NCBI GenBank assembly: GCA_946811185.2
Contig: OX328110.1
Coordinates: 13,310,516-13,374,515 of the forward strand
Direction: 5' to 3'
From: Hippopus hippopus
Taxonomy: Eukaryota; Mollusca; Bivalvia; Cardiida; Cardiidae
Length of the DNA: 64,000 bases
Both the position numbers and the translations under genes were made by a program. The notes beneath the pieces are model-generated. The model was not told the origin of the DNA, did not search any database, and worked only from the letters and a program-made list of their open reading frames with translations. This document shows, in pieces, positions 51,435 to 62,397 of this stretch; the stretch's first letter is position 1; every line of letters begins with the position of its first letter.

Positions 51435-51661
51435 CCCTTTACCACACAATGCCGACTTTTAATGACCCTGGGAAAGAAGCCTTTTGAAAACATTGTGGAT
51501 AAAGGAGAAAATGCTGGTAACCAGCATTTTCTCCTTTTCCCACAATGTTTTCTAACCCTATCAAAGAAAAAATTGCACCATTTGAGCCACACTGAAATTG
51601 TCATCCGCAAATGCTTTCAGTTTTAACAAGGATAAAATTTTGTTGTCTGGTATAGAGTTAA
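51431..51661 (-). mobile_element. MITE-A copy
   Basis: Complete, core intact (one change, GTGGATAAAGG), TTAA both ends. Confidence 0.91.
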
Positions 51662-51916
51662 ATTGCTGTTATCCCATCTCATTGAAATGTATTGCTGTGA
51701 GGGGGTAAAAGAGATGTTCTAGAGCATCAGTGCAAGAGATTTGTATGGAATATTTGTGATTGTAACAGTTGGTGCATGGGCGACAGATTTCCCTTGGTAA
51801 TATGACAGATGCAAAACACTTAATGCATTTGAATCTAAGTGTGTAAGTTTTAAATGGCTTCAGACAGTGGGAGTGAATGCTGATTTCAAGATTGGAAATA
51901 TTAATTATTGTCTGCT

Positions 51917-52045
51917 AAACTTTATGTTATGGGTACTCATTTGAATCGTCTCGAGATGATTCAAATGAGTACCCACAACATAGGGTTTGGAAGAGAAATA
52001 ATGGATTTAGAATACCATCACTCCCTTTTATCTGGAGCTCTGGAT
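51917..52045. repeat. Element N copy 2: perfect-hairpin repeat
   Basis: Arms GGGTACTCATTTGAATCGTC / GATGATTCAAATGAGTACCC meet at TCGA (51917-51988). Flank TATCTGGAGCTCTGG as in copy 1. Confidence 0.76.
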
Positions 52046-52059
52046 TTTCTCATAGTTTT

Positions 52060-52116
52060 CTTTGGCAAGCCACTTCAAAGTCGCAACCCAATACTAGTGA
52101 AACCTAAGAAACTAAG
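52060..52116 (+). mobile_element. SINE-2 fragment
   Basis: TTTGGCAAGCCACTTCAAAG and AATACTAGTGAAACC. Confidence 0.5.
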
Positions 52117-52165
52117 GAATAAGGAGTTGTCCCATGAAATTTTTGGAATAATGTTAGAGTGTTTG

Positions 52166-52964
52166 TTAAAGCCCCTGGAAAGTCCAAAAATGGGTAATTT
52201 TAACCGTTTATAACTCGAAAATATATTGGATAACCCATCACAACACACATATATAAGATAGGAGAAAACTCAAACGTTTCAGTTACTGCATTGGTTGCCG
52301 TGAAATATGGGTGCGAAAATGCATGGAGAAGCCCGTCGGTTTCAGGGACGCCATTGATCGAGACAACCTTTGTTATCGTTTGTGTATATTCGAACTAGGC
52401 CTTCGAGAACGTCACGTGATACCATTGCATCTCATTAGTGCTACACAGGACTACTGTTTACACTTCCAATAGTATGTCATCGGAGAGTAGGATTGCTCAT
52501 TCTGAACCTGTTTTCTTATTTAGATGTAGTAAACTCTTCCTGTATTGATGATAAATGAATAAGCGATTATCAGCCTCTGTCGTCGTTTTGTTTACAATGT
52601 CGATAAACTTATGTTTTTCAAGCCTAGAATGGGGAAAAAAAGATCAAGTGAATGAAGGGTTTGTTTCGGCGCCTTGAATGATCATGTGGTGTTTACGTCA
52701 CTATTACGTCACTGCGGACATTTACGACGAAAAATCGGCTAATCGTCGGCGATCATCGATGTAAACAAACAGATAATGCGGCATGGTAGGAATTGTTCTA
52801 GTTTCAAAATTCTTTTTTCTGCCATTGACTGGAACTTTTGCAAACTGCACCTTTACATATCATGCAAGTCATAATAATTGCCATATTTTTACATGGTAAA
52901 AATGAAATTTGCTTTTATTTTATAAACAGGCCTTTTTAACATTTGGACTTTTCTGAGACTTTAA
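52166..52964. mobile_element. Element L: TTAA-bounded TIR element
   Basis: ~800 bp with inverted ends TTAAAGCCCCTGGAAAGTCC and (reverse) TTAAAGTCTCAGAAAAGTCC. The interior is GC-richer, with CACGTGA and TGACGTC/TTACGTCA-type motifs, but has no long frame. Confidence 0.68.
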
Positions 52965-53117
52965 ACAACATTCAAACTAATTTACAAATTGTACATTATG
53001 CACTAATTACTGGAATTGCTGAGATTTGTTCTGTACAGTAAAAGATGAATGCTTAAGTGCCTAACAAATGCACAATCACAAAAACAGATGTGAATCATTG
53101 AAATTTGAATGGTGTTT

Positions 53118-53274
53118 TTGCCAAAAATTTTCACAAAGCAGCAAACAGTGTGGATCAAAGATCATACAGCACATTCTCTGCAGCCTGATCTTTTATCTAC
53201 ACTGTCTGCCAATGACAGCTCGATCTTGACTTACACTGTTTACAAAAATAATTTAATAATGTTTAATGCTTTAA
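53118..53274 (+). mobile_element. MITE-B copy, decayed
   Basis: AACAGTGTGGATCAAAGATC ... CAGCCTGATCTTTTATCTAC; right end TTAA shared with the next MITE-A. Confidence 0.7.
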
Positions 53275-53494
53275 CTCTTTACCAAACAACAAAATTTTAG
53301 ACTGGTCCACATTGAAAGCATTTGCAGACGACAAAATAAAAATGACGGAAGATTTAAAATTTGCATTGGGAAGGATAGAAGACATTGTGGGAAAAGGAGA
53401 AAATCCTGGTTACCAGCATTTTCTCCTTTTCCCACAATGTTTTCAAAAGGCTTCTTTCTGAGGGTCATTAAAGGTTGGGATTGTGTGATAGGGT
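53271..53494 (+). mobile_element. MITE-A copy
   Basis: Complete left end, near-perfect core, right end GTGTGATAGGGTA. Confidence 0.9.
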
Positions 53495-53569
53495 ATAGAC
53501 TTAAATAGAAATTATGAAGTTTGGTGATTTACTTTAAAAGAAATAGGAAGAATTGATTTCTTTGAGGGT

Positions 53570-54060
53570 CATGTGTTTTACATGTGTCTTCTTACAGTAG
53601 AGTGTGTTTTCCGACAGTTGATGGATAATAGCTTTGTTAGTAGTGCGAGAGAAAATACCAGGAGATGACATCTGTTTTTCTGTGTACCAGACAACTCCGA
53701 AAAATTTGTTATAAACAGTGTGGCAAAAGGAGAAATTGCTCTGTTGGATCCTGATGGGTTATAAGCTTTGTTAGTTGATAGCAGTGGAAGAAAGTACAAC
53801 AAACCATACTTATTTTGGTGTGACAGAGGAATTTGGAGGCAATCTGGTAAACAATGGATATTTAATAGAACATACAAATAGGTTTACTTTGTGAGTACAA
53901 GTGAAAACAGTAGGACAAAAGGACACATTTCTTAGCTTGTTGGATAATAGCTTTGTTGAAATAGTAGTGCGATCTAGGAAATTGCAGGGGGGTGGGGAGG
54001 TGGGGCATTTGTTCTATAGTGTAGTAAAGGATTGTGAAAACAGCCTCGTAAAGGATGGAT
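53570..54060. repeat. Intron with a loose internal repeat
   Basis: GGATAATAGCTTTGTT occurs near 53625 and 53941, and GGTTATAAGCTTTGTT near 53757. The units are too diverged to define. Confidence 0.4.
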
Positions 54061-54079
54061 AAGCAACTTAAATTAGGGT

Positions 54080-54310
54080 TTAACTCTTTGCCAAACAATG
54101 GAATCTTACGGCTATTCAAATTGAAAGCTTTTGCAGGTAACAAATTAAATGTAACTCAAAAACTGAAATTTCTATTTGGAAGTGTAAAAAACATTGTGGG
54201 AAAAGGAGAAAATGCTGGTAACCAGCATTTTCTCCTTTTCCCATACTGTTTTCAAAAACCATCTTCCACAGGATCATATAAACTTTGGGGATTGAGTGGT
54301 AAAAGATTGA
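54080..54310 (+). mobile_element. MITE-A copy
   Basis: Full length; core intact except CCCATACTG in one arm. Confidence 0.89.
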
Positions 54311-54533
54311 TTCTTGATTACAATTGAAAACATTATGGTTAAAGAAAAATTTTGCTCATTAATGCCAAGTGGTATCATGGATGTACAGTAAAGGCTTATG
54401 CTGTGATCTTGGTCTTTATGAGATATAACAACCCAAACAACCAGGAAAATTGTATTTAATTTTAGTACTTTCCATTGACTGAAAATTCCTTATTTTTTCA
54501 ATCTTTTTTGTCTTGTCAAAAAGACCTTATCAT

Positions 54534-54680
54534 CTTTAAGCCGGCAACCTGACCTTTTTTAAAAGCTAGTGGGAAAAAGAGAAATTGATCACAAGGAGCA
54601 ATTTCTTCTTTTACCACTATGTTTTTATGTACATTCATGTATTATGCCTTGGTATTTTACAAAGATATTTTTTAAGTTGT
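54534..54680 (-). mobile_element. MITE-A remnant
   Basis: GTGGGAAAAAGAGAAATTGA ... AATTTCTTCTTTTACCACTA retains only the core outline. Confidence 0.55.
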
Positions 54681-54870
54681 CTGTGTCCGGTTTGAGGAGG
54701 TAAAGGCAATTTAGCAGGATTGTATAGAATTTATCCTGGAGACTTAATAGCTGATGAAAAAGGACTCAAAATGCCATAAATGACTTGATAAACCTTTTCT
54801 GTCTTGGAAATTGGATATTTTCAAATGATCCAGAAAATAATGGTGGAAATATTGGCGTGATTTTACCCAG

Positions 54871-55190
54871 TGGTTGCCATGGTGACAAAGTTTCACTCGA
54901 AACAAAGATGGCTGCCATCTTCCCCAATAGCAGGGACTTCAAGGAACTCCAAGATACCATCTCTCTCTTCTTCCATCACAAACTCCCCGCAAATTTTGAA
55001 AAAAAGTGTGAACTCAGCGGTATCTTTGACAACTCCATCACCATCCTGTCTGACAAAAAATGTCAGTTTCTCGAGTCCATGTCGCGTGCATTGTGCAGAA
55101 ATTCCCGAGGACATTGTGTTAGGTGGCTGGGTCAAGAAGAACAATGTACGACGGAAACTTAATTACGAAACATATGGCTACCATTGCTGG
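54871..55190 (+). CDS. Candidate 320-base exon, unknown gene
   Basis: A GC-richer block between GATTTTACCCAG and TGG|GTAGGT. Read from base 3 it is open throughout: a Ser/Thr/Pro-rich stretch (SSSITNSPQILKKSVNSAVS) is followed by VHCAEIPEDIVLGGWVKKNN and ends YETYGYHCW. Another plus frame and one minus frame are also long and open, so the frame is not certain. The entry phase does not match the exit phase of the CASK exon at 13493-13614, so it is not simply the next CASK exon. It could be an exon of a nested gene, an alternative exon or part of an old transposon. Confidence 0.35.
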
Positions 55191-55251
55191 GTAGGTTGAA
55201 GACTTAGTTATTTGTTTTTTCAGAGGGAGAAAATAGGGCCTGTATATATCT

Positions 55252-55340
55252 TTGATCCTTTACTACAGGAGAAAAATTTTGACTTGTCTAATTTGAAAGC
55301 AATATTATTATTGTAGATGACAATTTAAATCTGGCCTAAT
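55252..55340 (+). mobile_element. MITE-A left half
   Basis: GATCCTTTACTACAGGAGAA to TAGATGACAATTTAAATCTGG. Confidence 0.6.
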
Positions 55341-55344
55341 GGGG

Positions 55345-55716
55345 GCAATTCCTGTAACTTAAATTGTCTCCCTTGCCAGATAAAGACTTAAGGTAGCCAA
55401 ATAACAGATTGGTTGTTTCACCTGTATTCCTTTGTTTTTATCCTTTGTTCCCTTGAGGATTTTGCTATAAAAATGATAATAATTCATGATATATGTGTAA
55501 GGTCCTCATGTAAATTCTGTTCTTAATCATCAGGAACTACATATAGAATGGTTTGTAAAACAATCTAACTAGATTTAGTTGAAATGTTGTCTCAAGAACA
55601 TAGCTGTGTAGTGCAGGAAAATCAAGGTAAAAAAAAACTGTAATCTCCTTATCAGGACTAATGCAGTACTGGAGAGGAATCAAAGGAAATAACTGAAGAA
55701 TAGTCCTCATTGATGG
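55345..55716. other. Intron, no recognised feature
   Basis: AT-rich, nothing supported. Confidence 0.45.
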
Positions 55717-55773
55717 AATATGTCTTTTGATAGGGTAGAAAACTCTGGAGATCGTGTGAAAAAGGGTTGATTT
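55717..55773 (+). mobile_element. MITE-A fragment, core deleted
   Basis: CTTTTGATAGGGTAGAAAAC jumps to GATCGTGTGAAAAAGGGTTGA. Confidence 0.55.
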
Positions 55774-55789
55774 ACAGAAGAGAAAGATT

Positions 55790-55935
55790 TACGTTAGTTT
55801 GAAGGGTGTTTTACTCACTTTCAACAATATTTCAGTCAGATCACAGTGACAGTTAACTTGTTCATGTTTTTCCAGGGTTTCACCAGTAATAAGTTTGGGC
55901 CACCCTACACCTTAACCACTTGGCCTCGTAGAAAC
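55790..55935 (-). mobile_element. SINE-2 copy, worn
   Basis: Minus strand: 3' end GGGTGTTTTACTCACTTTCA, body CAGGGTTTCACCAGTAATAA, head CCTTAACCACTTGGCC. Confidence 0.68.
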
Positions 55936-55962
55936 CAACAGAAGGGATAGAAGAGTTGGTCT

Positions 55963-56191
55963 TTAACTCTTTACCAAAAAACAAAATTTTAAGCTGGTCC
56001 AAATTATAGGCGTTTGCAGACGACAAAATATATTTGGCTGAAAAACTGGAATTTGTTTTGGGAAGGGTAGAAAATATAGTGGTAAAAAGAGAAAATGGTG
56101 GTTAACAGCATTTTATCCTTTTCCCACAATGTATTCAAAAGGCTTCTTTCACGGGTTCGTTAAAACGCGGGATTGCATGGTAAAGGGTTAA
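55963..56191 (+). mobile_element. MITE-A copy
   Basis: Complete with TTAA at both ends; three core changes (ATAGTGGTAAAAAGAGAAAA). Confidence 0.89.
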
Positions 56192-56301
56192 CTGTTTCCA
56201 CTGTTTTGAAATATAAAATGGACTTCCTTAGGAAAACAGAACAAATCATAGCAAGTCTATTGGCTTTCTTGCCCAAATAAGGCAAGAGCAATAAATGCAG
56301 G

Positions 56302-56531
56302 TTAACTGTTTACCAAACAATCCAGAGATTTAACGACGCTGAAGAAGGATCCTTTTGAAAACATTGTGGGGAAAAAGGAGAAAATGCTGGTAACCAGCAT
56401 TTTCTCCTTTTCCCACAACGTTTTCTGTCCTTACAGAGACAAATTCCATCATTTGAGCCACAATTGATATGTTGCCTGCAAATGCTTTAAATTTGGACAA
56501 GTCTAGAATTTTGTCATATGGTGAAGAGTTA
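56302..56531 (-). mobile_element. MITE-A copy
   Basis: Full length, core intact, right end GTGAAGAGTTA. Confidence 0.9.
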
Positions 56532-56654
56532 GTAAGATTTTACCTGGTCCTTGGAAATTCTGCAATAACTAGTAAAACTATTAGTTTAGTTTGTGAAACC
56601 AAGCCTGATGTAGATCTTGATATACAAATTATTCATGTTTATTAATTTCACAGC

Positions 56655-56882
56655 TTAACCCTTTACCACACGACCAATTTTAGATCTGTCCGAATTGAAA
56701 GCATTTGCAGAGGACAGTTTCAATGTGGATCATATGAAATGATTTTTCTTTGATAGGGTAGAAAACATTGTGGGAAAAGGAGAAAATGCTGGTTACCAGC
56801 ATTTTCTCCTTTTCCCACAATGTTTTCAAAAGCCTTCTCTATCAGGGGTGTCAAAAGGCGTCATTGTGTGGTAAAGGGTTAA
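56655..56882 (+). mobile_element. MITE-A copy
   Basis: Complete, perfect core, TTAA both ends. The arm GGTGTCAAAAGGCGTCATTG marks it as the same subfamily as 17324-17552. Confidence 0.93.
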
Positions 56883-57229
56883 GTGAAGGACAGGGTCATT
56901 TTTACTAAAATTAGGAATGAAATGCATAAAGCTGGTAGAAATGGTAGTGGGAATTTCCTTTGCCCTGCAAATATCTAGCTGTAAGTGAACAACTTTTTTG
57001 GTCTCTCTCACATTGAAGAGTTATTTATTTCTAAGAAAATGTTCTTCTCTGAAAAGCTCTTGCTGTGGGTACTCATAGAATTGTCTAAATGAGACAGCTC
57101 TCAAATGGTTTAGCCAATCAGAAGTTGTGTTACTTTCTAAATCTAGAATAAGACAAAGAATATTCTTAAGAATGGTTGGTGAATACGGATCTTGGTGTCT
57201 GTTGTCTTTCGTATCTATGGGCCTTGACA

Positions 57230-57365
57230 TGTACCAAACGTCTTTGATGGAACAAATTTGATCAAATTCTCACAGAAATTATCTTGTAATGGTCTTCGTT
57301 AGAATTCTTTGATGATCTTGTCATGGTCCTCTTTAGAATTCTTTTGTAGAACTCTGGTTGGCTTA
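57230..57365 (+). mobile_element. HINE-like fragment
   Basis: GTCCTCTTTAGAATTCTTTT and GAACTCTGGTTGGC recur in the leader of the HINE at 58150-59180. Confidence 0.5.
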
Positions 57366-57649
57366 TCAACAAAATAAATACATACAATTGTAAAGCTCCA
57401 ACATTCTTCTTTGCAAAAATCAACTGTAAGAAATCTCTGCAAATTGGTATTACTCGAACAAATTGACATGAAATGGATGACCTCTATTACCATATATTAC
57501 ACACTTGAATTACTGTCCAAACTTAGCTTTGGCTATTGTTGTCTGAATGCGGAAATATGAACGATTCTCAACCCCTTACTCGACTTACAGAGTTATTGTG
57601 GCTTTAAAGATTACTAAAGAATATACCTGAAAACACAATTTTATTGCTT

Positions 57650-57772
57650 TAATTTGGTAAATTATGTGGTGTATGACATTGCTCCAAAATGCAATTTCTG
57701 TGCAATCTGATCTTGATCCACATCTTCCTCAAAAGCTTCTTATTTTGAATATGGCACTTAAAGGGTCAAACC
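57650..57772 (+). mobile_element. MITE-B right-half remnant
   Basis: CTGTGCAATCTGATCTTGAT then CCACATCTTCC and GGCACTTAAAGGGT. Confidence 0.55.
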
Positions 57773-58149
57773 CGACATTTACCATCAACAGAATTTCCAT
57801 ACCGTCCGATTATATGCGATAATAAAAATATTCACTCTGTCTAAAAATTCATTGCATAGAGGTCAATTTCAGGTCAATTTGTTCGAATAATATAAATGAT
57901 TATCTGGTAGACCTTTTGCAGATATTTGCGTAGGAATTTGATGTTTCAAGAGACAATGATGCTGTGGGCATGGGTTATTTGTTTTGTTTATAAATTTTGT
58001 TCTATTTTGATCCAAAACTTAATTCATGCAAGCATAATGGTTTTTGGGTGCACAATAGTTGGAAATTTTCTAGCCAGAGAATTGTTTGACAGCAGTCATT
58101 AATACAAGTCATGAATGGTCCTTTGAGACTAAACCTTTATGTAAAGTGA
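57773..58149. other. Intron, no recognised feature
   Basis: AT-rich, nothing supported. Confidence 0.45.
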
Positions 58150-59180
58150 CAACATCCATGTGTTTAACCGTCCGTCCGTACGTGTGTTAACTTTTATTTC
58201 AAACATCTTCTTCTCTGAAACTACCCATCCAAATTTGATGAAACTTCACAAAAATGATCCTGCCGTAGTCCTCTTCAGAATTCTTGAAAGAATTTGATTC
58301 CTTCAAAAACTCTGGTTGCCATGGCAACAAAACTTAAAAATATTGGAAATCTTTGAAAATCTTCTTGTCTGAAACCATAAGGCCTAGGGCTACCAAATTT
58401 GGCATGTAGCTTTATCTAGTAAACCTCTATCAAGTTTCTTCAAGTTATAGCCCTGGGGTCAAAATTGGCCCCGGCCCGGGGGTCACAAGTTCTACAAAGG
58501 CTTATATAGAGAAAACTTTAGAAATCTTCCTTTACCTAGCCTTAAGGCCTAGGGTTACTGAATTTTGCATGTGGCTTTATCTAGTGGACCTCTACCAAGA
58601 GTGCCCAAATTATAGCCCTGGGGTCAAATTTGACCCCGCCCTGGGGGTCACAAATTTTACATGGGCTTATATAGAGAAAACTTTAGAAATCTCCCTGCAG
58701 CTAGCCATGAGGCCTAGGGCTACCAAATTTTGCATGTGGGTTTAACAGGTGGGTGTCTTCCAAGAATGCCCAAATTACAGCCCTAAGGTCAAAATTGGCC
58801 CTGCCCTGGGGGTCACAAGTTTAACATGGGCTTATATAGTGAAAACTTTAGAAATTTCCCTGTACTTAGTCATAAAACCTAGGGCTACCAAATTTTGCAT
58901 GTAGCTTTATCTAGTGGGCCTTTACCAAGAGTGCCCAAATTATAGCCCAGGGTTGAATTTGATCCCACCCCAGGGGTAAAAAGTTTTACATGGGCTTATA
59001 TAGTGAAAACTTTAGAAATCTTCTTGTTACTAACCATAAGAACTAGGGCTACCAATTTTAGTCATGTCTCAGGGGTCTCATGTTCAAAACCAATTTGCCA
59101 AGTATTGTAATGCTTGGCATGTAGGGTTTTTACTTATTAGCCAGTGGAGCGATACAGGGCCATCATGGCCCTCTTGTTCT
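58150..59180 (+). mobile_element. HINE/pearl-like element with 165-bp tandem core
   Basis: Leader with GTCCGTCCGTACGTGTG and TTTGATGAAACTTCACAAAA. Core units carry the mark GGCCTAGGGCTACC at 58381, 58546, 58711, 58876 and 59041, exactly 165 apart. 3' end GATACAGGGCCATCATGGCC then CTCTTG, as in 45326-46430. Confidence 0.87.
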
Positions 59181-59296
59181 ACAATGTTATTACAATGTCA
59201 AAGACAAATTCCATCTTTTGATCACATTTTGATTGTCATCTGCAAAATGCTTTCAGTTTTGACAAATTGACATTGTTGTTGTTTTGTAAAGAGTTA
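59175..59296 (-). mobile_element. MITE-A right half
   Basis: CAAAGACAAATTCCATCTTT to TTTGTAAAGAGTTAA, next to the HINE 3' end. Confidence 0.72.
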
Positions 59297-59359
59297 ACTG
59301 TTAGATATTAGAGTATGATCAATTTCATGGATTAATATCAGTGTGTCAATTTTTGGGTT

Positions 59360-59405
59360 TTGGTATAAGGTTGTAGAGCCATATGGGGCCAACATGGCCC
59401 TCTTT
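59360..59405 (+). mobile_element. HINE 3' end, solo
   Basis: GGGGCCAACATGGCCCTCTT is the terminal hairpin without a core. Confidence 0.6.
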
Positions 59406-59411
59406 TATTGC

Positions 59412-59640
59412 TTAACTCTTTACCAAACGACAAAATCTTAGACTGGTCCAAATTGAAAACATTTGCAGACGACAAAATAAACATGACTCAAAATTTGAAA
59501 CTTGACTTTGGAAGAGTAGAAAACATTGTGGGAAAAGGAGAAAATGCTGTTTACCAGCATTTTCTCCTTTTCCCACAGTGTTTTCAGACTGCTTCTTCTT
59601 TGGGGTCGTAAAAGCCAGGGATTGTTTGGTAAAGGGTTAA
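59412..59640 (+). mobile_element. MITE-A copy
   Basis: Complete with TTAA ends; core intact except CTGTTTACC. Confidence 0.92.
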
Positions 59641-59735
59641 TCCTCATCTGTAACGGACAATGAAAGCTGAAAAAAAAAAAGGTAATTCCATTTGACATAA
59701 TTATGCAATCAAGTTGATTTTACCCTTGGCTTGTC
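59641..59735 (+). repeat. Unnamed repeat shared with 61030-61105
   Basis: GGTAATTCCATTTGACATAA / TGTAATTCCATTGGATACAA followed by AATCAAGTTGATTTTA in both. Confidence 0.5.
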
Positions 59736-59758
59736 ACCTGCAGATGGCATTTATTATA

Positions 59759-59981
59759 TTAACTCTCTACCAAACAACAAAATCTTAGACTTGTTCAAAG
59801 TGAATGCATTTGCAGATGACAAATGTGACTTACAGATTAAATTTGATTCTGGAAGGGTAGAAAACATTGTGGGAAAAGGAGAAAATGCTGGTTACCAGCA
59901 TTTTCTCCCTTTCCCACAGTGTTTTCAATAGCTTTCTTTCTCAGGGGTATTAAAAATTAGGATTGTGTAGTAATGGGGTAA
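59759..59981 (+). mobile_element. MITE-A copy
   Basis: Small arm deletion; core perfect but one C/T; right end GTAATGGGGTAA. Confidence 0.89.
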
Positions 59982-59989
59982 TGACTGAA

Positions 59990-60056
59990 ATTATGACCCT
60001 GAAAAAGATAATGAAAACATTATGGGAAAAGGAGAACATTCTGGTGACCTGCATTT
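59990..60056 (-). mobile_element. MITE-A fragment
   Basis: ACATTATGGGAAAAGGAGAA then CATTCTGGTGACCTGCATT. Confidence 0.6.
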
Positions 60057-60101
60057 AACCTGACCCAGGTCAACATCATTTACATAAATTAAAATACAGT
60101 G

Positions 60102-60150
60102 GAACCCCGGTAGAACGAACTTCGCTGAAACGCTGACCCTTTTGAGTCTG
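60102..60150 (+). mobile_element. Possible pogo/Tigger-type terminus
   Basis: ACAGTGGAACCCCGGTAGAA followed by CGAAC resembles the CAGTNGAACC... ends of Tigger-like elements (family knowledge). No matching inverted end was found. Confidence 0.35.
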
Positions 60151-60779
60151 ATCCGAATCCACTATTACTCTGATAAGAATCCTCAATGTAAAAAACAAAA
60201 TCACCTATCGACCAAATACTGATGTAAAATCGACACCATACACATAATGTGACAATTTTTCACACTTTTAACTTGCTGATTACTTTTATCACCTATGGCT
60301 GTGCACAATTTCTTCGTTTGTAACAAAAGGACTTCATCCCATAATTGTCTTTGCATGAAATACACAATCTTACATTATACAGACTTTACATCAATATGTC
60401 TGTATGTAGATCATTAACGGCGATATCAAATGTTCTGTAACTTGCCAATGTATTTGGACACCCTAAATGTTCGGACACATTAAATTATTGTCAAAAATAT
60501 TTTATGTCAAGTCCTAACTCCAGATAGTCCAAAGGTTAAAGAATAATAAATACTTGGACAGGCTGAAAAATATTTTTTCCAAAACATCTAACTTTTAATT
60601 TTTGGAAAATACTCCAGACAGGATGATCGGCTGCATGGTGAATGCACAATTGTACATCGTGCGTAAAACCGTCATGTAGATGAAACCTTCGAGAGTCGAG
60701 TCAACCAACAGTTATTCTCAGTCTTGAAATTACATGTACACACAAAAAATGAGACACTGAGTTATTTCTTTATGTAAGA
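60151..60779. other. Intron, no firm feature
   Basis: No repeat ends or coding signal recognised; may be the body of the truncated element starting at 60102. Confidence 0.4.
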
Positions 60780-60906
60780 AATACCTCTTCACAGCGGACC
60801 GAGAAGATTACGATCAGAGATCAGACAAGAAATTTAGTCTACAGTCTGATCTTGATGTACAGAGGCCGCTACAGCAACTTAAGTCCTGAAAGAAGCTTAA
60901 GGGTTA
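60780..60906 (+). mobile_element. MITE-B copy, left end lost
   Basis: CAGCGGACCGAGAAGATTAC, GATCAGAGATCAGACAAGAA, right end GCTTAAGGGTTAA. Confidence 0.65.
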
Positions 60907-61169
60907 AATCTTTCCCGACTTTTCAATGTTATGTAAGCAGTTACGACAGTTCCAGTTGTGACAGTTCCAGTTCCATGTACCATAAGAAAAGGGTCAAAAA
61001 GGTTGATTTTATTACTGAATTCTTATATTGAACAGGCATGAAAAGTGGAAAAAATGTAATTCCATTGGATACAATCAAGTTGATTTTATACTCGGTTTGG
61101 CACTTTCATAAGGTAAATGACACTCATCTCTGAAACATTGGTAGTGTGCAGCTCAGAAATCAATATGTT

Positions 61170-61597
61170 ACAATTCTGATCATTCTTGTCCTTTTTTGGT
61201 TGTATTAGGTTTTTATAACAGTTTGGACCAACCAGGTAGCTTAGTGGTTTACATATCTGGCTCATGACTGGTTTGATATTCGGTTGCAGAAAACTTTCTT
61301 TCTGGCGGATTTTCGCCTCTCATCTCTGATACATGTGAGAAAAGTAACCAGTGGCTTGGAAAGAAAGTTGTGTCCATACTGGTGTGAGAAAGCCAGGAAA
61401 CATATGCATAGGTGCACTTGCCACCGTGATATGACCTAAACTGTTTAAGCGGCGTTGAACTCCAATACATACGAGCAGATACACCAACAACCAACAGGTC
61501 GTAATTTAGATACGGTAACCACTGAGCTACCTGGTTGGGCAAAAGTGATATAAAAACCCATTACAACCAAAAAAAGACAAGGATGATCAGAATTGTC
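61170..61597. mobile_element. Element M: SINE-1 between long inverted arms
   Basis: ~82-bp inverted arms run from ACAATTCTGATCATTCTTGT through TTTTTTGGTTGTA to CAACCAGGTAGCTTAGTGGT; they are mirrored at 61515-61596. The arms include the SINE-1 tRNA head (A box) in both orientations. The interior (61265-61500) is a plus-strand SINE-1 body (CCAGTGGCTTGGAAAGAAAG, GCATAGGTGCACTTGCCACC). Confidence 0.8.
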
Positions 61598-61694
61598 ACA
61601 CAAAATTTTAATCATAATGAAAGTGGTGTAAAAACTATTCAGTGAATCAATCTGAAATCAGAAAGCCTGAAATCTGTGAAACCGTACAAAGAGA

Positions 61695-61868
61695 CAAAGC
61701 TTTAGATGTGTCCAAATTGAAAGCATTGGCAGGTGACAAATCAAACATTGCTCACATTATTGGATATGTGTTTGAAAAGATAAAAAATATCTTAAGAAAA
61801 GGAAAAAATTCTGATAACCAACATTTCCTTCATATCCCAAAATGTTTCCATAAGTTCCCTCTGTCTTT
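61695..61868 (+). mobile_element. MITE-A copy, decayed
   Basis: Arm GTGTCCAAATTGAAAGCATT, core GGAAAAAATTCTGATAACCA; right end lost. Confidence 0.75.
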
Positions 61869-62095
61869 TAATCCTTTACAACACAATGATCAGTTTTGAA
61901 GACACTGAAGAAGAAGCCTTTTGAAAACATTGTAGGGAAAGGAGAAAATGCTGGTAACCAGCATTTCCTCCTTTTCCCACAATATTTTCTGCCCTTTCAA
62001 AGCCAAATTACATAATTGGAAGTACACTTAATTTGTCGTCTGCAACTTCTTTCAATTTAGACCAGTCTAAAATTTTGTCGTCTGGTAAAGAGTTC
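61868..62095 (-). mobile_element. MITE-A copy
   Basis: Full length, core near-perfect, right end GGTAAAGAGTT. Confidence 0.89.
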
Positions 62096-62397
62096 AGAAC
62101 TGCAGGATAGTCTGGACCAGGGTTGATAGAGGGAAGCTTTTTTTTTCACTACAGAACTATCCTAGAACTCATTTTTTTTTCTGCTGTTTCCAAGGAATTG
62201 TCAGCATCCTATCTTTCAGTGCATAAATCATTCTATTTAGGACTTGAGCCAGACACATAAATAATTTTCATATTTCTGTGCCAAATATGGTCTGATGAGT
62301 ACAGTTTATCTATGCTGAGGTGATGATCAGATATGCAGGGGAAAAAATAAATCAATAATTTTTAAAGCAGGTTTGCTTATCTGTTTGTTTGTTTGGT
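62096..62397. other. Intron, no recognised feature
   Basis: AT-rich with T-tracts; nothing supported. Confidence 0.45.
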
